Below, one piece after another: positions 1 through 7,036 of a DNA stretch of 7,036 bases; within the stretch, counting starts at the first letter, position 1, and every line of letters begins with the position of its first letter. This DNA comes from JBBRFH01 sp038224615 (lineage in GTDB: Bacteria; Planctomycetota; Phycisphaerae; Tepidisphaerales; Tepidisphaeraceae). Both the position numbers and the translations under genes were made by a program. The stretch spans positions 1 to 7,036 of the forward strand of contig JBBRFH010000183.1 of the NCBI GenBank assembly GCA_038224615.1, written 5' to 3'. The notes beneath the pieces were generated by a model. The model had not been told where the DNA came from. It worked only from the letters and a program-made list of their open reading frames with translations, and searched no databases.

Positions 1-165
1 CCCAACGGCGTGATCGACCTGCAGGACCCGATCGCCGACAAGCTCAAGGGGCAGTTCAAGCGCGTCAACGACGAACTCTGGCAGGTGCGCGATCACTGGA
101 CCTGGATGGACCGCTGGCAGATGCGGCGTCGCGCGTACCAACGCATCGCCCCACCGCCGCCCTAA
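1..165 (+). CDS. C-terminal end of an unidentified protein (5' end outside window)
   Basis: Frame 1 is open from the first base to a TAA at 163-165 and gives 54 residues. The base composition and codon use look like normal high-GC coding sequence. The tail is mostly polar and charged. It has four Trp residues close together (27, 33, 35, 39 of the fragment, around V-R-D-H-W-T-W-M-D-R-W), then a basic stretch (M-R-R-R-A-Y-Q-R) and a final run of four prolines. There is no membrane segment in the visible part. I do not recognise the family, and too little is present to propose a function. It converges with the porin gene, so the two are unlikely to share a transcript. Confidence 0.6.
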   Translation, partial: PNGVIDLQDPIADKLKGQFKRVNDELWQVRDHWTWMDRWQMRRRAYQRIAPPPP

Positions 166-366
166 GCGAAATTGGTCACCCCGCCCCCCGCGCCGCGCCC
201 GCAGGTGACGCCGCCCGTTCCCGCGCCTCTGGCACCTGTACCGACGAGTTACATCGCCAGGCACGCCTACCAGAGTTCGAGATCGTGCCCCGGGATGCAA
301 CTCGCCGGCAACGACGATGGCCGCCAGCCCTGGCCTCCCCCGATGGGGGAGGCCGCCGGGAGGGGG
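166..366. other. Convergent intergenic spacer
   Basis: This 200-bp spacer lies between the stop of the upstream partial gene and the stop of the porin. Its first part is C-rich and I see no coding signal there. Open frames crossing it run into the porin antisense strand and have the Ala/Val/Gly-rich composition of a shadow. The only clear structure is the hairpin at 332-354. Confidence 0.5.
332..354. terminator. Strong GC hairpin between convergent genes, possible bidirectional terminator
   Basis: A perfect 10-bp stem (GGCCTCCCCC at 332-341 and its complement at 345-354) closes a 3-base GAT loop. It starts 12 bases beyond the porin stop codon on the minus strand and about 170 bases beyond the upstream plus-strand gene. 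No T tract follows on either strand, so it is not a textbook intrinsic terminator. It could protect a 3' end, or it could be another copy of a dispersed palindromic repeat. Confidence 0.4.
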
Positions 367-1701
367 TTAGAGAGCCAATTGGAACTGTGCCCGCAGCACG
401 ACCTCTGCGTCCTGGGAGAGGAGGATGTCCGCTCCGCTGTCGGCGTAGGGGGCGCCGTTGGGGAGGTAGGTCAGGTCGAGGGTGAGCTTGGCGTTCTGCC
501 CGTGGAGGTAGTGGTTGACGCCGGCGGTGATCTCGTGGACGCTGGCTTCGGAGCCGGCGGCGGCGCTGTCGAAGTAGCTGTAGCCGTAGCGAACGAACGG
601 CTCAATTTTGTCGTCAGGCGACCACGCAACCTGGGCCAGGGCGCCCCAGTCGTTGGAATTGGCGCCGCCTTTCACTTCGGTGTGCCGGCCGTTGACGGCG
701 GCGTAGAAGGACCAGTTGCTCGCCAGCTTGTAGATGCCGTCGGCGGTGTAGCGGATGACCTGCTTGGTGCCGGCGTCGAGCTGCTCGCCTTCGGTGTAGT
801 CGATGCCCGCGCCGAACGCGAGGGTATCGGTCTCGACGCGTGCGGCGGCGAAATCGCCGACCGTTTTCCAGTCGCCGAACGCCTTGTAATCGACACGGCC
901 GGCGACGCCGAAGTTCTGGTCGACGCCGGTCGGTGGGTCCTGGAAGTTCCCGTTGGTGGAGATCGCGCCGTCGGTGAACGCCACCTCGCCCTTGACCGGC
1001 AGCGCGGCGTCTTCGTAGCTGAGGCTGATGCCTTGGACGTAGTTGTCCATGCCGAAGAACAGGTCTGTCTGGTAGCTGCGCTCGCACGACAGCAGCAGGT
1101 GCGACGGCGTCTGTGACTCGCGATTGAGCGGGTCCTTAAACTGTCCGGCGCGGACGGCCAGCCCGTTATCGAACTTGTACCGGGCCCAGGCTTCGTCGAG
1201 GAAGATGGTGCCGCTGTTTACGCGGGCACCCCAGATGAACAAGTAGGTGAGGTTCTTGTCGAAAAGGTTGCCGCGAGCGCCGAGCTTCATGCGGCGGATC
1301 TCGAAGCCGTTCTGCCAGTCGTCCTCGCCATCGGGTGCCGCGCCCTCGCGGAAGACCGTGGCGTTGCGGACCTGGAAGTGGGCCAGCGGCTTGAGCGTGA
1401 ATTTGCCGTCGCTGGAGGAGAGGAAGAAGCTGCTGCCGTCGTAGCCCGAGGTCACCCCGCCGCTTTGCAGGAGCTGGCTGCGACGATTCGCGTCATCAAG
1501 CACTTGCGACTGCGCCCGCGACACGTCGGCCGAGGCGGCTTCGCGCCGCTCGATCTGCTCGACCTGGCGCTGCAGCGCGTCAATCTGCTGCCGCAGTTCG
1601 GCGGTGGAGGCGTCTTGCGCCCGCGCTGGCGTCGCGGCAAAGGCGAGGCTCAGGGCAAGGGCGGTCATGGATGCGGTCCCCCGTGGACTGCGCGTGAACA
1701 T
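367..1701 (-). CDS. Phosphate-selective porin O/P family outer-membrane channel
   Basis: This 444-residue protein probably forms a beta-barrel channel in the outer membrane for small anions or other solutes. A signal peptide is clear: a basic start (M-F-T-R-S-P-R), a hydrophobic core around residues 13-23, and an A-R-A cleavage site before Gln29. Residues 33-58 are heptad-like (L-R-Q-Q-I-D-A-L-Q-R-Q-V) and probably form a short periplasmic coiled coil, a common arrangement in this family. The barrel starts near residue 88 and carries the typical O/P-porin signature: F-E-I-R-R-M-K-L-G-A-R-G, then a Tyr-rich strand, then R-A-G-Q-F-K-D-P-L-N-R-E. Alternating hydrophobic strands run to the C-terminus, which ends in Leu rather than the usual Phe. 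The start at 1701 is favoured because it gives a complete signal peptide and follows a good ribosome binding site; Met12 is a weaker alternative. The substrate cannot be told from sequence: family members are named for phosphate, but many homologues are uncharacterised. Confidence 0.88.
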   Translation of the reverse strand: MFTRSPRGTASMTALALSLAFAATPARAQDASTAELRQQIDALQRQVEQIERREAASADVSRAQSQVLDDANRRSQLLQSGGVTSGYDGSSFFLSSSDGKFTLKPLAHFQVRNATVFREGAAPDGEDDWQNGFEIRRMKLGARGNLFDKNLTYLFIWGARVNSGTIFLDEAWARYKFDNGLAVRAGQFKDPLNRESQTPSHLLLSCERSYQTDLFFGMDNYVQGISLSYEDAALPVKGEVAFTDGAISTNGNFQDPPTGVDQNFGVAGRVDYKAFGDWKTVGDFAAARVETDTLAFGAGIDYTEGEQLDAGTKQVIRYTADGIYKLASNWSFYAAVNGRHTEVKGGANSNDWGALAQVAWSPDDKIEPFVRYGYSYFDSAAAGSEASVHEITAGVNHYLHGQNAKLTLDLTYLPNGAPYADSGADILLSQDAEVVLRAQFQLAL

Positions 1702-1707
1702 GTGGAT

Positions 1708-1712
1708 TCCTT
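1708..1712 (-). promoter_or_regulatory. Shine-Dalgarno of the porin gene
   Basis: On the minus strand GAGAAGGAATCCAC leads directly into the ATG at 1701. AAGGA lies six bases upstream of the start codon, which supports the chosen start. It contrasts with nuoK and nuoL, whose start codons lack such a site. Confidence 0.65.
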
Positions 1713-1892
1713 CTCTTGTAAATCAGAAACGGCCCGACCGTCCCGATGCTGGGATAGTCGGCCCATTTCGTCCACTTCTTCCGGATAAGGTCTTGTCCGC
1801 AGTCCGCATACCCGCGCGGGCGATTGCGACGGCCCATATTCAGAGGCCTGCCAGTGCTGCGAGGACGGACAAGCCCGATGTCGTCCGGAACG

Positions 1893-2174
1893 CGAATGAC
1901 GAAACCAAAAATCCGAATCAAATCCGAATCTCGAAATCCGAAGCAAGCACGCCCTTCCTCATTCGGTTTGAGTCGGCCGAAGTACCACCCCACCAAGAAG
2001 ACCGGTCCACGAATCTTCACGAATGATCGCGAGTAAGCCCATGACAACGGCGGCTTCACTTCATTCGTGTGAATTCGTGCAGATTCGTGGATCGCATTTC
2101 GTCTTCCCGCATTGATGTCACGGCTTCGTCATTCGGGCTTCGGATTTGATTCGGGTTTCTGATTTCGTCATTCG
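1893..2174. repeat. Outer arms of a composite nested inverted repeat
   Basis: The left arm (1893-1935) and right arm (2132-2174) are complementary at 38 of 43 positions by my hand alignment, with no gaps. The arms are built from short units: AAATCCGAATC occurs twice in perfect tandem at 1909-1919 and 1920-1930, with a third variant at 1934-1944. The right side adds further copies, such as TTCGGATTTGATTC at 2139-2152 and 2203-2216, and TTCGGGCTTCGG at 2132-2143 and 2182-2193. No transposase, target-site duplication or coding frame is visible. It resembles the dispersed repeats I associate with Planctomycetota and Verrucomicrobiota intergenic DNA, which is inference. Confidence 0.7.
2006..2091. 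repeat. Inner inverted repeat, CCACGAAT...ATTCGTGG type
   Basis: Arms 2006-2024 (TCCACGAATCTTCACGAAT) and 2073-2091 are complementary at 18 of 19 positions, separated by 48 bases. A further ATTCGTG copy at 2064-2070 could pair with the left arm in another register. This palindrome lies inside the outer inverted repeat but slightly off its centre, so the two look like separate units, one inserted in or next to the other. Confidence 0.7.
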
Positions 2175-2241
2175 TCGTTGGTTCGGGCTTCGGGTTTCGT
2201 TATTCGGATTTGATTCACGCCTGTGCTTCACTTCACTCGCC

Positions 2242-2270
2242 TTGCATGAGCGCGACCGCGCCCATAGACT
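2242..2270 (+). promoter_or_regulatory. Weak candidate sigma-70-type promoter for nuoJ
   Basis: TTGCAT (2242-2247) and TAGACT (2265-2270) are separated by 17 bases. They match the consensus hexamers at 3 of 6 and 4 of 6 positions. The pair sits just after the repeat block and about 40-50 bases before the nuoJ ATG, where an operon promoter is expected. The match is weak enough to arise by chance. Confidence 0.2.
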
Positions 2271-2316
2271 CCGAACCTCGCTCGCAACGCTTACTCTCGG
2301 CGGCGGGTGTTGAACG

Positions 2317-3351
2317 ATGGTAGATCTGTCTCAAGTCTTCTCGCGGCCGGGCCTGTCGCTTGGTAGTTGGTCGCTTCTGGCCGAAGCCGTATCCCCCGTT
2401 GCAGGGCCCGCACCCGGATCGGCAGCAGCGCCGCTTGCGCCCATGGTGATCATCGCGCTGTGCGTGGTTGCCGGGCTGGCAACGTGGCTGATGCTGCCCG
2501 CGAAGCGCGAAGTCTCCGTGCGCCGCATCGGATCGCTGATCCTGCTGGCGACCGGTCTATTATTCGCGGCGCTCATCGCTCGATGGACGATCGCGGTGGG
2601 CGGGATGGGCGTTTTCTTCTGGGGGTTTGCCGGCGTCGCGGTGTTTGCGTCGGTCCGTGTGATCACCCACACCAAGCCTGTTTACTCTGCCCTTTATTTC
2701 GTGCTGACGGTCTTCGCGACCGGCGGGCTGTTCGTGCTGATGTGGGCGGAATTCATGGCCGCCGCGTTGGTGCTGATCTACGCGGGCGCGATCCTGATTA
2801 CCTACGTGTTCGTGATTATGCTCGCCAGTGAGGCTTCGACCGGCGCGGTCGGGGCCGCCGCCGAGCAGCGGGTCAGCGACACCGACGGCGTGAGCCGCGA
2901 CCCGCTGATTGCCTCGGCGATCGGGTTTGTGATCGCCGGGCTGCTGGTCTTCCTGATCTTCCACAAGTCCAACGAGATCGCCGTCCGGGATGCCGCCTCG
3001 CGTCCCGTCGCGACGGCCGAGGGGGACGAACTGAAGGTGTACAAGACCGGCGCGCTTGCCGACGATGCCCGGGTGCCCTACGACGCGATGTCGCTGGGGT
3101 CGGCGCAGTCGCTGGGGCAGGAGTTGATCGAGCACCAGGCCCTCAACGTGCAATTGGCCGCAGTGATTCTGACGCTGGCGATGGTCGGCGCGATCACCCT
3201 CGCCCGCCGTCGCGTCATCGTCAGCGACACCGACCAGCGTTCGATCGTCGACGCGGTCGTCAGCCCCGCCACCCCGGTGGACGACAACCCGCACTCGATC
3301 CCCGTCTATGGAACGGATAACCCGCGTCACAAGGCGTACCCGAAAACGTAA
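2317..3351 (+). CDS. nuoJ: NADH-quinone oxidoreductase subunit J with N-terminal extension
   Basis: NuoJ is an integral membrane subunit of complex I, lying between the quinone-site module and the pump modules. The family core runs from about residue 97: M-G-V-F-F-W-G-F-A-G-V, then R-V-I-T-H-T-K-P-V-Y-S-A-L-Y-F, then L-V-L-I-Y-A-G-A-I-L and Y-V-F-V-I-M-L-A. These match the first three helices of typical NuoJ. A fourth helix is near 197-215, a long polar loop covers 216-275, and the last helix is near 276-296 (L-A-A-V-I-L-T-L-A-M-V-G-A). A polar tail of about 48 residues follows. At 344 residues it is about twice the E. coli length. Residues 1-96 add a linker and two more predicted helices (about 43-62 and 71-89). 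Met97 (base 2605) aligns with the usual NuoJ start, but the upstream frame looks coding, so I keep 2317. Only a weak GGCGGG precedes that ATG. It is the first gene of the nuo block here. Confidence 0.9.
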   Translation: MVDLSQVFSRPGLSLGSWSLLAEAVSPVAGPAPGSAAAPLAPMVIIALCVVAGLATWLMLPAKREVSVRRIGSLILLATGLLFAALIARWTIAVGGMGVFFWGFAGVAVFASVRVITHTKPVYSALYFVLTVFATGGLFVLMWAEFMAAALVLIYAGAILITYVFVIMLASEASTGAVGAAAEQRVSDTDGVSRDPLIASAIGFVIAGLLVFLIFHKSNEIAVRDAASRPVATAEGDELKVYKTGALADDARVPYDAMSLGSAQSLGQELIEHQALNVQLAAVILTLAMVGAITLARRRVIVSDTDQRSIVDAVVSPATPVDDNPHSIPVYGTDNPRHKAYPKT

Positions 3352-3356
3352 GGAGA
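3350..3356 (+). promoter_or_regulatory. Strong Shine-Dalgarno AAGGAGA at the nuoJ stop, separated from nuoK
   Basis: AAGGAGA overlaps the nuoJ TAA (3349-3351). It is the best Shine-Dalgarno on the plus strand of the nuo block. The first ATG after it (3360) opens a frame of only five codons, M-N-D-E-Y-stop, made of repeat sequence. The real nuoK start is at 3448, over 90 bases away. It may be the ancestral nuoK ribosome binding site, now displaced by the repeat. Confidence 0.55.
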
Positions 3357-3360
3357 ATTA

Positions 3361-3446
3361 TGAATGATGAATACTGAATGCTGAAAAACAGACGAACCGC
3401 AGCGCCACTCTTTCAGCATTCATCATTCAACATTCAGCATTCACCC
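3361..3446. repeat. Palindromic heptad repeat (TGAATGN / TTCANCA) in the nuoJ-nuoK gap
   Basis: The left arm (3361-3386) and right arm (3411-3436) pair at 23 of 26 positions around a 24-base loop. The left arm is four 7-base units: TGAATGA, TGAATAC, TGAATGC, TGAAAAA. The right arm is four units of TTCANCA (3412-3439) plus a partial fifth up to base 3446. The heptad period allows pairing in more than one register. The element fills almost the whole nuoJ-nuoK gap and is far lower in GC than the flanking genes. Confidence 0.8.
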
Positions 3447-3447
3447 G

Positions 3448-3768
3448 ATGCCTGATCTTTTCACCAAAATCGCCCTCCAGCATTACCTGATCGTCGGGGC
3501 GCTGATGTTCAGCATCGGCATGATCGGCTTCATGTGCCGGCGGAACCTGATCATCATGTTCCTGTGCTCGGAGTTGATGTTCCAAGGATGCGCGATCAAC
3601 TTTGTCGCGTTCGGCGCCTACTGGGGCAAGCTCAGCGGACAGGCGTTCGTAATCTTCATCCTGGCGCTGGCCGCCGCCGAAGCGGCGCTGGCGCTGGCGA
3701 TCATCGTCTTGCTGTTCCGTCAGAAACACACGGTCGATTCGCAGGCGTTCAGGGAGCTGCGCGGGTAG
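3448..3768 (+). CDS. nuoK: NADH-quinone oxidoreductase subunit K
   Basis: NuoK is a small three-helix membrane subunit of complex I, related to MrpC, and part of the proton-translocating path. The product is 106 residues, normal for the family. Helix 1 holds H-Y-L-I-V-G-A-L-M-F-S-I-G. R-R-N at 31-33 follows. Helix 2 has the conserved membrane Glu42 in C-S-E-L-M-F-Q-G, and helix 3 has Glu78 in L-A-A-A-E-A-A-L-A-L-A-I. G-Q-A-F-V-I-F before helix 3 is also typical. The usual E-L-M-L-N-A-V-N-L is E-L-M-F-Q-G-C-A-I-N here. No Shine-Dalgarno lies within 15 bases upstream of the ATG, where the sequence is the end of a repeat. It may be translated by coupling from nuoJ or through repeat folding. It ends in TAG, so TAG acts as a stop codon in this genome. 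Confidence 0.95.
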   Translation: MPDLFTKIALQHYLIVGALMFSIGMIGFMCRRNLIIMFLCSELMFQGCAINFVAFGAYWGKLSGQAFVIFILALAAAEAALALAIIVLLFRQKHTVDSQAFRELRG

Positions 3769-3771
3769 TTC

Positions 3772-3832
3772 GTACTGTGGGCATCTTGCCCACAGCGGGA
3801 AGGAAAGAGCGTGGGCAAGATGCCCACACTAC
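3772..3832. repeat. Double palindrome (GTGGGCA...TGCCCAC) in the nuoK-nuoL gap
   Basis: Arms 3772-3793 and 3811-3832 pair at 21 of 22 positions, including a perfect 17-bp core (3777-3793 with 3811-3827). Each core is itself a small hairpin: GTGGGCA and TGCCCAC with a 3-base loop. Two folds are therefore possible: one long stem, or two short hairpins side by side. The 17-base linker (3794-3810) is purine-rich and contains GGGAAGGAAAGAG. No T tract follows, so it does not look like a terminator. It fills nearly the whole 70-bp gap, ending six bases before the nuoL ATG. Confidence 0.85.
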
Positions 3833-3838
3833 AGACAG

Positions 3839-5989
<2,151 letters not shown>

Positions 5990-6016
5990 TGACGGCCTGA
6001 CGAAGACGATACGACC

Positions 6017-6520
6017 ATGGGCAACTACCTCCTGTTCTTCCTCCTGCTCCTGCCGTTTGTCGGCGCGGTGATCACACCGTTCCTGCGCGACAAGGCCAGA
6101 CCGTTCTCGCTGCTCGTGGCGTGCATGACCTTCGTCCTCTCGCTCCTGCTGGCGCTGAGCGTGGGCGGCGGGCAGCCGATCGTCTGGGGCGACGACACCA
6201 ATCCCCTCGCGTTGCGCGACATCGGCTTCAGCGTGAAGATGGCGTGCGACGGCATCAGCATGTGGCTGCTGCTGCTGACGACTTTCATCACCCCGCTGGT
6301 CATCGTCAGCACCGGTCGGGAGATCGACGAGCAGCCCAACGCACGCTGGTACTACACATGGATGCTGGTCCTGCTCGGCGCGCTGGTGGGCGCGTTCCTG
6401 GCGGCCGACGGGCTGCTGTTCTACTTCTTCTTTGAACTCACCCTCGTCCCGACGCTGATGCTCATCAGCATCTGGGGCGGCCCGGAGCGCCGACAGGCGG
6501 CGGGCAAGTTCTTTATCTAG
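6017..6520 (+). CDS. nuoM: NADH-quinone oxidoreductase subunit M, N-terminal part ending at an in-frame TAG
   Basis: NuoM is the middle antiporter-like proton pump of complex I. This segment encodes 167 residues, the first five or so helices. The conserved Glu140 is in Y-F-F-F-E-L-T-L-V-P-T-L-M-L-I, followed by W-G-G-P-E-R-R. The frame ends at TAG (6518-6520) within K-F-F-I-stop-T-F-A-G-S, where homologues normally have Tyr. A full NuoM is about 500 residues, so this product alone could not be a working pump subunit. The same frame continues without a shift to the window end. TAC to TAG is a single base change. The possibilities are a recent nonsense mutation, a sequencing or assembly error, or suppressor readthrough. 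The start at 6017 gives a normal N-terminus; its Shine-Dalgarno is weak. Confidence 0.85.
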   Translation: MGNYLLFFLLLLPFVGAVITPFLRDKARPFSLLVACMTFVLSLLLALSVGGGQPIVWGDDTNPLALRDIGFSVKMACDGISMWLLLLTTFITPLVIVSTGREIDEQPNARWYYTWMLVLLGALVGAFLAADGLLFYFFFELTLVPTLMLISIWGGPERRQAAGKFFI

Positions 6521-7036
6521 ACCTTCGCCGGCTCGGTCTTCCTGCTGATCGGCCTGATCTACCTCGGCAACCTTGCTCATTCGTTTGAGATCAGCAAGCT
6601 CATCGCCGTCGCGCAGGACCAGACCAAGGTTTCGACCAACGCCCGCTATTGGCTGGCGCTGTCGTTCCTGGTGGGATTCCTCGTCAAAACGCCGCTGTTC
6701 CCGCTTAACACATGGCAGCCGCTTGCCTACTCGCACAGCCCGAGCGGCGCCGCGGTGCTGCTGGCAGGCGTGATGAGCAAGCTGGGCACGTACGGCCTGC
6801 TTCGCCTGACGCTGCCGATCGGCTTCGTCGGCGCCCCGGGCGCGGCGTCCAATGAAAGCGTCGCCCATCTCGTCACCGTCCTCTGCCTGGTCAGCATCGT
6901 GTACGGCGGGCTCATCGCGTGGGTCCAGAAGGACATGGCTAAGCTGATGGCCTACTCGTCCGTTTCGCACCTGGGGCTGTGCGTGCTGGCGATCTTCGCC
7001 AAGAGCACGATCGGCCTGCAGGGCGCGCTGATGTAC
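6521..7036 (+). pseudogene. nuoM: Remainder of nuoM, in frame after the TAG and open to the window edge
   Basis: Read in the same frame as the segment before it, this stretch has no further stop and gives 172 residues of recognisable NuoM. It has T-F-A-G-S-V-F-L-L at once, the family Lys in F-L-V-K-T-P-L-F-P (codon 224 of the full frame), a second Lys in A-G-V-M-S-K-L-G-T-Y-G (codon 255), and D-M-A-K-L-M-A-Y-S-S-V-S-H-L-G. The motif usually read as H-T-W-L-P-x-A-H is N-T-W-Q-P-L-A-Y here. There is no good restart codon close to the TAG; the first in-frame Met is at 6771. Codon use has not decayed, so any inactivation is recent or only apparent. The 3' end lies outside the window. Confidence 0.75.

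Larger units (their letters stand above)
1702..2316. other. Divergent spacer between porin and nuoJ
   Basis: This 615-bp region contains no gene I can support. The part next to the porin (1702-1890) is its leader and promoter region; I found no convincing -35/-10 pair there. The middle (1893-2174) is a composite inverted repeat, AT-richer than its surroundings. The rest (2220-2316) would hold the nuoJ promoter and leader. Open frames crossing the spacer translate the repeat into low-complexity Phe/Gly/Arg/Ile strings and are not credible proteins. Confidence 0.6.

Noticed and set aside
172..1116. A 314-codon plus-strand frame opposite the porin
   Set aside because: It is Val/Gly/Ala-rich with no recognisable domain. 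The minus strand has a complete porin with signal peptide and ribosome binding site.
1580..2059. A 159-codon minus-strand frame across the porin upstream region
   Set aside because: Most of it translates the palindromic repeat and then runs out of frame into the porin. There is no domain and no good start site.
3361..3446. Possible mini-CRISPR, because of the regularly repeated short units
   Set aside because: The units are 7 bases long with no unique spacers, and they are arranged as opposing arms of a palindrome. No cas gene is present.
3772..3832. Intrinsic terminator between nuoK and nuoL
   Set aside because: The stem is strong but no T tract follows on the plus strand, and a stop here would cut off nuoL and nuoM.
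6518..6520. TAG read as pyrrolysine or as reassigned Tyr
   Set aside because: nuoK ends in TAG at 3766-3768 at the normal family length, and readthrough there would make a nonsense extension. Nothing in the window supports a special decoding signal.

Overview
This is a high-GC Gram-negative bacterial window. An OprO/P-type outer-membrane porin lies on the minus strand, and the membrane-arm genes of respiratory complex I, nuoJ-nuoK-nuoL-nuoM, lie on the plus strand. The style of the intergenic DNA (AT-richer palindromic repeats built from short motifs such as TTCGGATTT, ATTCGTG, TGAATGN and GTGGGCA), the long NuoJ and the porin type suggest Planctomycetota or a relative. That assignment is inference from memory of such genomes, not a search result.

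Layout. 1-165 is the 3' end of an unrecognised plus-strand gene. 166-366 is a GC-rich convergent spacer with a strong 10-bp hairpin beside the porin stop codon. 367-1701 (minus) is an intact secreted porin with its own good Shine-Dalgarno. 1702-2316 is the divergent spacer between porin and nuoJ; it holds the porin leader and a composite nested inverted repeat of about 280 bp. From 2317 to the window end the four nuo genes run in one direction with short gaps, probably one operon.

How the genes work together. NuoJ, K, L and M are membrane subunits of the proton-pumping NADH:quinone oxidoreductase. NuoL and NuoM are antiporter-like pump subunits; NuoK and NuoJ join them to the rest of the enzyme. 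nuoA-I are not directly upstream of nuoJ, so the membrane-arm genes form a block whose 5' end is here. The porin is transcribed divergently and has no evident functional link to complex I.

Most unusual points. (1) nuoM carries an in-frame TAG at codon 168, replacing what is normally a Tyr in a KFF-[LI]-Y-TFAGS motif, while the frame stays open and conserved on both sides. (2) The spacers upstream of nuoJ, nuoK and nuoL each contain a different palindromic repeat. The one before nuoK sits between a good Shine-Dalgarno and the nuoK start codon. (3) NuoJ has about 96 extra N-terminal residues with two extra predicted membrane segments. I found no RNA gene, CRISPR array, transposase or recognisable new multi-gene system. 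The undescribed element, if there is one, is the set of repeats at the operon junctions.
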